A stretch of DNA of 64,000 bases from SCUD01 sp964626745 (GTDB lineage: Bacteria; Pseudomonadota; Gammaproteobacteria; Steroidobacterales; Steroidobacteraceae), in NCBI GenBank assembly GCA_964626745.1, contig CAZVIF010000003.1, positions 90,604 to 154,603 of the forward strand, read 5' to 3'. The notes below the pieces were generated by a model that saw nothing but the letters and a program-made list of their open reading frames with translations, was not told the origin of the DNA and did no database searches. Each line of letters starts with the position of its first letter. Position 1 is the stretch's first letter. The translations under genes were made by a program, and so were the position numbers. Positions 33,644 to 41,613 of the stretch are shown here, piece after piece.

Positions 33644-36231
33644 CACACCACCACGTTCGCCAGCTTGCCGGGGACGTAGATGAACTTGCGCACCGGCTGG
33701 CCGGCCACGAACTTCGCGACCCCGGGGTCGGCGAGCACCGCCTCGCGCACGGCCGATTCGTCGGCCGCCACCGGCACGGAGAGCCGCGCGCGCAGCTTGC
33801 CGTTCACCTGCGCGCCGATCTCGATCGTGTCCCTGACCAGCGCCGCCTCGTCCGGTTCCGGCCAGCGCTCGTCGACCACGAGCGTCGCGTGCCCGAGCGC
33901 GCGCCACATCGCCTGCGACGCGTGCGGGACGACCGGCGACAGCATGAGCACCACGAGTTCGAGCGCCTCCTGCAGGACCGCCCGCCCCTGCGCCGTACGG
34001 TCCTGGAAGGCCGACAGCGCGTTGTACAGCTCCATCACGGCCGCGATCGCGGTGTTGAACATGCGCCGGCGGCCGATGTCGTCGCCGACCTTGGCGACGG
34101 TCTCGTGCACCTTGCGGCGCAACTCGCGCGCGGGCCCCTCGAGCGCCGACGTGTCGAGCGCCGCCGCCGGGCCCGCCTCCACGTGCGAGTGCACGATCTT
34201 CCACAGCCGCTTCATGAAGCGGAAGGCGCCCTCGACGCCCTCGTCCGACCACTCGAAGGTGTGCTCCGGCGGGACGTTCGACATCGTGAACAGCCGCGCC
34301 GTGTCGGCGCCGTAGCGCTCGACCAGGTCCTGGGGATCGACGCCGTTGCGCCGGGACTTCGACATCGTGCCGATGCCGCCGTACTCCACCGGCTTGCCGT
34401 CACCCTTGAGGACACCCGCTCGTGTGGCACCCTCGCCGCTCGCCTCCACCTCCGACGGATGGTAGTACGTCACGCGGCCGGAGGCCGGCTTGCGGAACCA
34501 GATCTCGTTCAGGACCATGCCCTGCGTCAGAAGGCGCTGGAACGGCTCGCTGACGTCCGTGAGCCCGCAGTCGCGCATGACGCGCGTCCAGAAGCGCGAA
34601 TAGAGCAGGTGCAGGATCGCGTGCTCGATGCCGCCGATGTACTGGTCCACCGGCATCCAGTACCGGGCGCGCGCGTCGACCATCGCGTCGCCATTGCCCG
34701 CCGAGGCGAAGCGGAAGAAGTACCACGACGAGTCCACGAAGGTGTCCATCGTGTCGGTTTCGCGCCGCGCGGCGCCGCCGCACGCCGGGCAGCGGCAGTC
34801 GAGGAAGTCGCGCGACTTCGCGAGCGGGTTGCCGGAGCCGTCCGGCACGAGGTCCTCGGGCAGCCGGACCGGGAGCTGGTCGTCCGGCACCGGCACGTCG
34901 CCGCAGGCCGCGCAGTGAATGATCGGGATCGGGCAGCCCCAGTACCGCTGCCGCGAGATGCCCCAGTCGCGCAGCCGCCAGACGACCTGCATGCGGCCGA
35001 GGCCCTTCGCCTCGAGGTCCCGGGCGATCGCGTCCACGGCCGCATCGTGGTCGAGGCCGTCAAAGGCGCCCGAATTCACGCAGCGGCCGTACTCCGCGTA
35101 CCAGGGCTGCCAGGCTTCGGTCGAATACGGCCGGCCGTCGACGTCGATGACCGGCACGATCGGAAGCCCGTACTTCTTCGCGAACGCGAAGTCGCGCTCG
35201 TCGTGGCCCGGCACGCCCATCACGGCGCCTTCGCCGTAGGTCATCAGCACGTAGTTGCCGACCCAGACGGGCACTTCGGCGCCGGTCAGCGGGTGGCGGA
35301 CGAAGAGCCCGGTCGCGACGCCCTTCTTCTCCATGGTGGCGACGTCGGCCTCCATGACGCTGCCGCGCCGGCATTCGTCCACGAAGGCGCGCACGGCGTC
35401 ATCGCGCGCCGCGGCCAGCTCAGCGAGCGGGTGTTCGGCCGCGACAGCGACGAACGTCGCGCCCATGAGCGTGTCGGCGCGCGTCGTGAAGACCCTGAGC
35501 TCGCCCTTGCGGCCGCCGGCCTCGTACGGGAACGCGATGTTGACGCCCTCGCTGCGGCCGATCCAGTTCGCCTGCATCGCGCGCACGCGGTCCGGCCACT
35601 CGGGCAGCGTGTCGAGCGCGGCGAGCAGCTCCTCCGCGTACTGCGTGATGCGCAGGTAGTACATCGGGATCTCGCGCTTCTCCACCAGCGCCCCGGTGCG
35701 CCAGCCGCGCCCGTCGATCACCTGCTCGTTCGCGAGCACGGTCCGGTCGACCGGGTCCCAGTTGACCGTGCCGGTCTTCTTGTAGGCGATGCCGCGTTCG
35801 AGCATGCGCAGGAACAGCCACTGGTTCCACCTGTAGTAGTCCGCGTCGCAGGTCGCGAGCTCGCGCGACCAGTCGATCCCGAACCCGAGCGATTTCAGCT
35901 GCGCCTTCATGTGCGCGATGTTGTCGCGGGTCCACTTCGCGGGCGGCACGCCGTTCTCGATCGCCGCGTTCTCGGCCGGCAACCCGAAGGCGTCCCAGCC
36001 CATCGGCTGCAGGACATTGCGGCCCTGCATGCGCATGTAACGGGAGAGCACGTCGCCGATGGTGTAGTTGCGCACGTGGCCCATGTGCAGCTTGCCGCTG
36101 GGGTACGGGAACATGCACAGGCAGTAGTACTTCAACCGCGCGGCGTCCTCGCGCGCGGCGAACGTGCCGGCGGCGTCCCATTCGGCCTGCACGGCGGGCT
36201 CGATCTCTTTCGGTTCGTAGCGTTCTTTCAT
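33643..36231 (-). CDS. leuS: Leucyl-tRNA synthetase
   Basis: 862 residues (E. coli 860). Class I synthetase with editing domain. Seen: HMGH of the HIGH motif at 49-52, the editing-domain block TTRADTLMGATFVAVAAEHP, MGVPGHDERDFAFA, zinc-type Cys (CPACGG), and the KMSKS loop, which reads TMSKS (GTMSKSRRNGVDPQDLV, about residue 620). The Thr for the first Lys is a conservative but uncommon change. ATG 36231 fits the family (MKERYEPKEIEP). The upstream frame continues into a palindromic repeat and is not credible coding sequence. Confidence 0.97.
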   Translation of the reverse strand: MKERYEPKEIEPAVQAEWDAAGTFAAREDAARLKYYCLCMFPYPSGKLHMGHVRNYTIGDVLSRYMRMQGRNVLQPMGWDAFGLPAENAAIENGVPPAKWTRDNIAHMKAQLKSLGFGIDWSRELATCDADYYRWNQWLFLRMLERGIAYKKTGTVNWDPVDRTVLANEQVIDGRGWRTGALVEKREIPMYYLRITQYAEELLAALDTLPEWPDRVRAMQANWIGRSEGVNIAFPYEAGGRKGELRVFTTRADTLMGATFVAVAAEHPLAELAAARDDAVRAFVDECRRGSVMEADVATMEKKGVATGLFVRHPLTGAEVPVWVGNYVLMTYGEGAVMGVPGHDERDFAFAKKYGLPIVPVIDVDGRPYSTEAWQPWYAEYGRCVNSGAFDGLDHDAAVDAIARDLEAKGLGRMQVVWRLRDWGISRQRYWGCPIPIIHCAACGDVPVPDDQLPVRLPEDLVPDGSGNPLAKSRDFLDCRCPACGGAARRETDTMDTFVDSSWYFFRFASAGNGDAMVDARARYWMPVDQYIGGIEHAILHLLYSRFWTRVMRDCGLTDVSEPFQRLLTQGMVLNEIWFRKPASGRVTYYHPSEVEASGEGATRAGVLKGDGKPVEYGGIGTMSKSRRNGVDPQDLVERYGADTARLFTMSNVPPEHTFEWSDEGVEGAFRFMKRLWKIVHSHVEAGPAAALDTSALEGPARELRRKVHETVAKVGDDIGRRRMFNTAIAAVMELYNALSAFQDRTAQGRAVLQEALELVVLMLSPVVPHASQAMWRALGHATLVVDERWPEPDEAALVRDTIEIGAQVNGKLRARLSVPVAADESAVREAVLADPGVAKFVAGQPVRKFIYVPGKLANVVV

Positions 36232-36274
36232 GCGAACTGGGAAGGATACCCGCTTAGGCAGGCGGCTTGGAGGC

Positions 36275-36426
36275 TCTCGATAGCCGGGGGGAAGGGGGGG
36301 TTGGAAAAAGAATGACAAGCTGCTTGTCATTCCCGTCGGCGAACGCTGCGGAGTGATGTCCGAGACGAATGACAAGCAGCTTGTCATTCTTTTTCCAACC
36401 CCCCCCCTTCCCCCCGGCTATCGAGA
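36275..36426. repeat. Palindromic element C, about 58-60 base arms, between lnt and leuS
   Basis: Left arm 36275-36332 and right arm 36367-36426 pair throughout, except for two extra C residues in a homopolymer (7 G on the left, 9 C on the right). From outside in, the arms hold TCTCGATAGCC, a G-run block, TTGGAAAAAG and AATGACAAG-CTG-CTTGTCATT, which is itself a hairpin. It lies 44 bases upstream of leuS and 18 bases downstream of the lnt stop. It shares TTGGAAAA with element B. Confidence 0.95.
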
Positions 36427-36444
36427 ACCCCCAGGCCGGGCGCG

Positions 36445-37962
36445 TCAGCCGGTGCGCCTCGCCCTGATGCGCAGGATCGTGAACGCGACGAGCGTGAGGA
36501 AGGCGAAGCCGAGGATGGGCCCGTTGCCGGTGCGCGCGTAGGGGGTGAGGCCGGTGCGCGGCACGACCGACGCCTTGAGGATGCCGGGGACGAACTGCGG
36601 AATGCGATCGGCGACGGCGCCGTCGGGTCCGATCACGGCCGTGATGCCGTTGCTGGTCGCGCGCACCAGGAAGCGGCCGGCCTCGAGGGCGCGGAAGCGG
36701 GCCATCTGCAGCTGCTGGTGCGGCGCCGCCGAGTCGCCGAACCAGGCGTTGTTGGTCACGTTGACGAGCAGCGTCGAGGCCGGCAGGGCGGCGAGCTGCT
36801 CGGCGCCGTAGGCATCCTCGTAACAGATGGTCGCGGCGAGCCGTTGCCCGCCGGCCCTGAGCGGCTCCTGGTATTCCTCGCCCGGGGTCATGTCGTAGTA
36901 AGGCAGGCTCTGCAGCCGCATCCACTTGCGCACGGCCTCGGGCACCGGGAAGAACTCGCCGAAGGGCACGAGACGGCGCTTGTAGTACCAGCCGTCGCCC
37001 GCGCCGCTCATCGAGAACAGGCCGTTGCGGATCTCGCCCGTGCCGAGGTCGAAGTCGAGGAGCCCGAGCATGACGTCGGAGCCGGCCGCCGCCGACTCGC
37101 GGCGGATCGCCTCGAGGTAGATCCCGGCGTCGTGGGCGAGCACCGGGATCGCCGACTCGGGCCAGACGATGATGCGCGCGCCGAGCGCCTCCCGGTTGAG
37201 CGCGCGATACCTCTCGAGCGTAGCGGCGCGGTTCTCGGCCAGCCACTTCTCGTCCTGCGGGATCGCGCCCTGGAGCAGCGCGACGGAGACCGGAGCGCCC
37301 GCCGGGCGCGTCCACTCGCGGCCGTCCAGCAGCCAGCCCCCGAGCCACAGCGCGGCGGCGGCGGCGACGGCCGCGAGCCGCGGGCCGCCGCCCCGCACCA
37401 GGACCACGGCCGCGCCGGCCGAGAGCGCGACGCCGAAGGTGACGAGGTGGACGCCTCCCAGCGTCGCGAGCGCGGCGAGCGGCGTGTCGCTCTGCGAATA
37501 GCCGAGCTGGAGCCAGGGAAAGCCCGTGAACAGCCAGCCCCGCAGCCATTCCATCAGCGTCCAGCCCGCGGGAATCAGCAGCAGCGAGCGGACCGGCGAC
37601 GGATCCGGCGCGATGCGCACGACCAGGTAGCCGAGCAGCGCGTAGTACGAACCCTTGATCGCGAGCAGCGCCGCGACCAGGAACAGCGCCAGCCAGACCG
37701 GCGCCTGGCCGAAGTCGTGGATGGCCGTGTAGATCCACCAGGTGCCCGCGCCGAACAGCGCGGCGCCGAACCAGAAACCCGTGCCGGCCGCCTCGCGAGG
37801 CGATTCGTACTCCCAGAGCAGGAACAGGACCGCGGGCGCCAGCCAGGCGAGGAAATGCCAGCCGTAGGGCGCGAAGGCGAACGAAGCGCCGGCGCCCGCC
37901 AGCGCGGCGACCAGGCGGCGATGGCGAAGCAGCCGCGAGACGGGCCCGTCAGGCGCCGGCAT
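36445..37962 (-). CDS. lnt: Apolipoprotein N-acyltransferase
   Basis: 505 residues. Lnt adds the third acyl chain to lipoproteins at the outer face of the inner membrane. About seven hydrophobic segments lie in the first 215 residues, and one at the C-terminus. The nitrilase-fold domain holds the triad: Glu in VWPESAIPVL, Lys in YYKRRLVPFGEFFP and Cys in TICYEDAYG. TNNAWFGDSAAPHQQLQMARFRA-type segment (NVTNNAWFGDS) is also present. It abuts corC with no gap. Confidence 0.96.
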   Translation of the reverse strand: MPAPDGPVSRLLRHRRLVAALAGAGASFAFAPYGWHFLAWLAPAVLFLLWEYESPREAAGTGFWFGAALFGAGTWWIYTAIHDFGQAPVWLALFLVAALLAIKGSYYALLGYLVVRIAPDPSPVRSLLLIPAGWTLMEWLRGWLFTGFPWLQLGYSQSDTPLAALATLGGVHLVTFGVALSAGAAVVLVRGGGPRLAAVAAAAALWLGGWLLDGREWTRPAGAPVSVALLQGAIPQDEKWLAENRAATLERYRALNREALGARIIVWPESAIPVLAHDAGIYLEAIRRESAAAGSDVMLGLLDFDLGTGEIRNGLFSMSGAGDGWYYKRRLVPFGEFFPVPEAVRKWMRLQSLPYYDMTPGEEYQEPLRAGGQRLAATICYEDAYGAEQLAALPASTLLVNVTNNAWFGDSAAPHQQLQMARFRALEAGRFLVRATSNGITAVIGPDGAVADRIPQFVPGILKASVVPRTGLTPYARTGNGPILGFAFLTLVAFTILRIRARRTG

Positions 37963-38814
37963 TCAGTCGGACCGCGCTTCGCCGGCGCCCGACGGCAGGG
38001 GCCCGGGCGTCGTGACGCGGAGCTGGTCGATGCGCCGGCGATCGGCACGCTGGACCTTGAACTCGATGCCGTCCATGGTCACGGACTCGCCGCGGCGCGG
38101 CAGCCGCCCGAACTGGTGCATCACGAGCCCGCCGATCGTGTCGTACTGCTCGTCGCTGAAGCGCGTGCCGAAGTAGGCGTTGAACTCCTGCACGCGCGTC
38201 AGCGCCAGCACCAGGAACTGCGTCTCGCCCTCCCGGCGGATGGTCTGGTCCTCGTCCGTGTCGTACTCGTCGGCGATCTCGCCGACGATCTCCTCGATCA
38301 CGTCCTCGATGGTGACCAGCCCCGAGACCCCGCCGTACTCGTCGACGACGATCGCCATGTGGTTGCGGCTGACGCGGAACTCCTTGAGCAGCACGTTGAG
38401 GCGCTTGCTCTCGGGCACGAAGGCGGCGGGCCGGAGCACGTCGCGGATGTCGAAGCTGCCGTCCGCGCCCTCGGCGAAGTAGCGCAGCAGGTCCTTGGCG
38501 AGCAGGATGCCGACGATCTGGTCGCGGTCGTCGCCGATCACCGGGAAGCGCGAGTGGCCGGACTCGATCACGGCCGGCAGCAGCCGGCCGGGGACGGAAT
38601 CGCGCTCGAGCACGACCATCTGCGAGCGCGGCACCATGATGTCGCGCACGTGCAGGTCGTCGACGCGCAGCACGCCCTGGATCATGCGCAGCGCGTCGGC
38701 GTCGATGAGGTCGCCGCGCGCGGCGGCGCGCAGCATCTCGATGAGCTCCGCCTTGCTGCCCGGCGCGTCCTTCGTCAGCCGACGCAGCCAGCCGCTTCCC
38801 CTGCCCTTTGCCAT
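37963..38814 (-). CDS. corC: CorC/YbeX CBS-domain protein
   Basis: 283 residues without membrane helices. Two CBS modules lie at about 60-185 (DIMVPRSQMVVLERDS, HSRFPVIGDDRDQIVGIL; then RNHMAIVVDEYGGVSGLVTIEDVIEEIVG), followed by the CorC/HlyC C-terminal domain (TIGGLVMHQFGRLPRRGE). It has been linked to Mg efflux with CorA and more recently to ribosome maturation with YbeY. It is in the conserved run ybeZ-ybeY-corC-lnt, 4 bases after ybeY. Confidence 0.95.
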   Translation of the reverse strand: MAKGRGSGWLRRLTKDAPGSKAELIEMLRAAARGDLIDADALRMIQGVLRVDDLHVRDIMVPRSQMVVLERDSVPGRLLPAVIESGHSRFPVIGDDRDQIVGILLAKDLLRYFAEGADGSFDIRDVLRPAAFVPESKRLNVLLKEFRVSRNHMAIVVDEYGGVSGLVTIEDVIEEIVGEIADEYDTDEDQTIRREGETQFLVLALTRVQEFNAYFGTRFSDEQYDTIGGLVMHQFGRLPRRGESVTMDGIEFKVQRADRRRIDQLRVTTPGPLPSGAGEARSD

Positions 38815-38818
38815 CGAT

Positions 38819-39259
38819 TCAGTCCCCGTACGGGTCCGCGAAGCCGAGCCGCGCGAGGAGCGCCCGCTCGCGCCCCTCCATGCGCTTCGCGTCGGCGGCG
38901 CGCGCGTGGTCGTAGCCGAGCAGGTGCAGCGTGCCGTGGACGACCATGTGCGCCCAGTGCGCGGCGAGCCGTTTGCCCTGTTCGCGCGCCTCGCGCGCGA
39001 CCACCGGAGCGCAGACGACGAGGTCGCCGAGCTCGCGCCCGCGCAGTTCCGGCGACGCCGGGAAGGACAGCACGTTGGTCGGCTTGTCCCGGCCCCGCCA
39101 GCGCCCGTTGAGCGCCCGGCTCTCGCGGCTGTCCACGACGCGGATGCCGAGCGCGCCCCGCCTGTTGCCGGCGGCGACGCGCGCCCAGCGACGCAGCGAC
39201 GCCGGCCCGGGCGCCCAGGGACGGCGGGTGCGGTAGCGCAGGACCACGTCGAGCGTCAT
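38819..39259 (-). CDS. ybeY: Endoribonuclease YbeY
   Basis: 146 residues. A zinc-dependent single-strand RNase needed for 16S rRNA 3' end processing and ribosome quality control. The metal site is in HMVVHGTLHLLGYDH (H-x3-H-x5-H); TNVLSFPASPELRGRELGDLVVC is the other conserved block. Its start overlaps the stop of ybeZ by 4 bases. Confidence 0.96.
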   Translation of the reverse strand: MTLDVVLRYRTRRPWAPGPASLRRWARVAAGNRRGALGIRVVDSRESRALNGRWRGRDKPTNVLSFPASPELRGRELGDLVVCAPVVAREAREQGKRLAAHWAHMVVHGTLHLLGYDHARAADAKRMEGRERALLARLGFADPYGD

Positions 39260-40212
39260 GTTCCCCCGCTCCCGCCGCCTTCCCGCTCGTAAGCCTCGAC
39301 GATCCGCTGCACCAGCGGGTGGCGGACAACGTCCTTCGCCGTGAAGCGCGTGACGGCGATGCCCGGCACCCCGTCCAGCACCTCGAGCGCGTGACGCAGG
39401 CCCGACTGCCGGTGCGCCGGCAGGTCGGTCTGGGTGACGTCGCCGGTGACGACCGCGCGTGAGCCGAAGCCGATCCGGGTCAGGAACATCTTGATCTGCT
39501 CGACCGTCGTGTTCTGCGCCTCGTCGAGGATGATGAAGGCCTCGTTCAGCGTGCGCCCGCGCATGAACGCCAGCGGCGCGATCTCGATGACGTTCCGCTC
39601 GATCAGGCGCGCGACGCGGTCGAAGCCGATCATCTCGTACAGCGCGTCGTACATCGGCCGCAGGTACGGGTCCACCTTCTGCGACAGGTCGCCCGGCAGG
39701 AATCCGAGGCGCTCGCCCGCCTCCACCGCCGGCCGCACCAGGACGAGGCGCCGCACGCTCTCGCGCTGCATCGCCTCGACGGCGCAGGCGACCGCCAGGT
39801 AGGTCTTGCCGGTGCCGGCCGGGCCGATCCCGAAGGTGAGGTCGTGCGCACGGATCGCGGCGAGGTACTGCTGCTGGTTCGCGCCGCGCCCGCGGATCAG
39901 GCCGCGCAGCGTCTCGACGGCGTGCTCCTCGGCCGCGTGCCGCGCGCCCATGCCGCTCTCCTGGATCGCGAGATGCACGTCCTCGGGGGTCACCGGCTGG
40001 CCGGCGGCGCGCTCGTAGAGCTGGCGCAGCACGGCCGCACCGGCGGCCGCGTTCGCGCCGCGCAGCGAGAAGCGTCCCGAGCGGCGGCGGATCTCGATGC
40101 CGAGCCGGTTCTCCAGCTGGTGCAGGTTCTCGTCGAGCGGTCCGCAGACCGCGGCGAGCCGCGCATTGTCCTCCGCGCCGAAATCGACGCTGGACTCGGG
40201 GGCGGCGTTCAA
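39256..40212 (-). CDS. ybeZ: PhoH-family ATPase YbeZ
   Basis: 318 residues. An N-terminal KH-like part (LENRLGIEIRRRSGRFSLRG) comes before the ATPase: Walker A GIGPAGTGKTYLA (about 128-140), VLVRPAVEAGERLGFLPGDL, Walker B FIILDEAQNTT and the VTGDVTQTDLP sensor. It is thought to act with YbeY as a helicase-like partner in RNA processing. Both ends overlap neighbours by 4 bases, so miaB-ybeZ-ybeY are translationally coupled. Confidence 0.95.
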   Translation of the reverse strand: MNAAPESSVDFGAEDNARLAAVCGPLDENLHQLENRLGIEIRRRSGRFSLRGANAAAGAAVLRQLYERAAGQPVTPEDVHLAIQESGMGARHAAEEHAVETLRGLIRGRGANQQQYLAAIRAHDLTFGIGPAGTGKTYLAVACAVEAMQRESVRRLVLVRPAVEAGERLGFLPGDLSQKVDPYLRPMYDALYEMIGFDRVARLIERNVIEIAPLAFMRGRTLNEAFIILDEAQNTTVEQIKMFLTRIGFGSRAVVTGDVTQTDLPAHRQSGLRHALEVLDGVPGIAVTRFTAKDVVRHPLVQRIVEAYEREGGGSGGT

Positions 40213-41534
40213 GCGACCAACCGGCCGCGCAGCGAGTTGGGCATGGCCTCGGTGATGCGCACGTCCGCGAAGCGGTCGACGAGCGCGGGCGGCCCGTCGA
40301 AATTCACCCAGCGCATGTTCTCGGTGCGCCCGGCGAGCTGGCGCGGGTCGCGGCGCGAGTGCTTCTCGACCATCACGCGCTGCGTCGTGCCGACCATGCG
40401 CCGGCTGATGGCGCGCGCCTGGCCGTCGATCTTCGCCTGCAGCCGCCCGAGCCGCTCCTGCTTGACCTCGTGCGGCACCTCGTCGGGCAGCGAAGCGGCG
40501 GGCGTGCCGGGCCGCCGGCTGTAGAGGAAGCTGAAGGACTGGTCGAAGCCGACGTCCTCGATCAGGTCGAGGGTCTGCAGGAAGTCCGCCTCGGTCTCGC
40601 CCGGGAAGCCCACGATGAAGTCCGAAGACAGGCTGATGTCCGGACGCACGGCGCGCAGCCTGCGGATCTTCTGCCGGTACTCGAGGCGCGTGTAGCCGCG
40701 TTTCATCGCCGCGAGGATCCGGTCCGACCCGCTCTGCACCGGCAGGTGCAGGTAGTTCGCGAGCTTGGGCACGTCGGCATAGGCGGCGACCAGCGAGTCG
40801 CGGAACTCGAGCGGGTGAGAGGTCGTGAATCGGATGCGCTCGAGCCCGTCGAAACCGGCGATGTGGCGGATCAGCCCCGCGAGGTCGACGGCCGCGCCGT
40901 CGTCGCGCGCGCCGCGCCAGGCGTTGACGTTCTGGCCGAGCAGCGTCACCTCACGCACGCCCTGCGCGACGAGCGCGCGCACCTCGGACTCCACCTGCGC
41001 GAACGGCCGGTTCAGCTCCTCCCCGCGCGTGTACGGCACGACGCAGAAACTGCAGTACCGGCTGCAGCCCTCCATGATCGAGACGAACGCGGTCGCGCCC
41101 GCGGCGCGCGGCTCGGGCAGGCGGTCGAACTTCTCGATTTCCGGGAACGAGACGTCCACCTGCGGCTCGCGCGTGGCGCGGAGCCGTTCGATCATCTGCG
41201 GCAGGCGATGGATGGTCTGGGGCCCGAACACGAGGTCGACGAACGGGGCGCGCTCCAGGACGCCTTCGCCCTCCTGGCTCGCGACGCAGCCGCCGACGCC
41301 GATGACGAGCCCGGGCCTGTCGCGCTTCAGCAGGCGCCATCTGCCGAGATGGGAGAACACCTTCTCCTGCGCCTTCTCGCGCACCGAGCAGGTGTTCAGC
41401 AGGACGACGTCCGCCTCTTCCGGCCGGCCCGTGAGCTCGAGTCCCGCCGACTCGCGCAGCACGTCGGCCATGCGCGCCGAGTCGTATTCGTTCATCTGGC
41501 AGCCGAAGGTGGATATGTAGAGCCGGCCGCTCAT
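40209..41534 (-). CDS. miaB: tRNA-2-methylthio-N6-dimethylallyladenosine synthase
   Basis: 441 residues. MiaB adds the methylthio group to i6A37 of tRNAs reading UNN codons. The N-terminal UPF0004 domain has cluster cysteines in STFGCQMNEYDS, NTCSVREKA and VGGCVASQEG; the radical-SAM motif is GCSRYCSFCVVPYTRG (CxxxCxxC), and a TRAM domain ends the protein. ATG 41534 (MSGRLYISTFGCQ) is preferred to an upstream start at 41561. It begins the run miaB-ybeZ-ybeY-corC-lnt. Confidence 0.97.
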   Translation of the reverse strand: MSGRLYISTFGCQMNEYDSARMADVLRESAGLELTGRPEEADVVLLNTCSVREKAQEKVFSHLGRWRLLKRDRPGLVIGVGGCVASQEGEGVLERAPFVDLVFGPQTIHRLPQMIERLRATREPQVDVSFPEIEKFDRLPEPRAAGATAFVSIMEGCSRYCSFCVVPYTRGEELNRPFAQVESEVRALVAQGVREVTLLGQNVNAWRGARDDGAAVDLAGLIRHIAGFDGLERIRFTTSHPLEFRDSLVAAYADVPKLANYLHLPVQSGSDRILAAMKRGYTRLEYRQKIRRLRAVRPDISLSSDFIVGFPGETEADFLQTLDLIEDVGFDQSFSFLYSRRPGTPAASLPDEVPHEVKQERLGRLQAKIDGQARAISRRMVGTTQRVMVEKHSRRDPRQLAGRTENMRWVNFDGPPALVDRFADVRITEAMPNSLRGRLVA

Positions 41535-41613
41535 GTCCGGGATGACGTCTCCAGCGCGCAAAGGGGCCCCATAGGGTACCGTTTCCGGGCCCTTGCGTCG
41601 TAAAACGCTGATT

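Noticed and set aside
36232..36387. In-frame N-terminal extension of leuS
   Set aside because: The extension is translated from the palindromic element C and does not resemble LeuS; ATG 36231 matches the family start.
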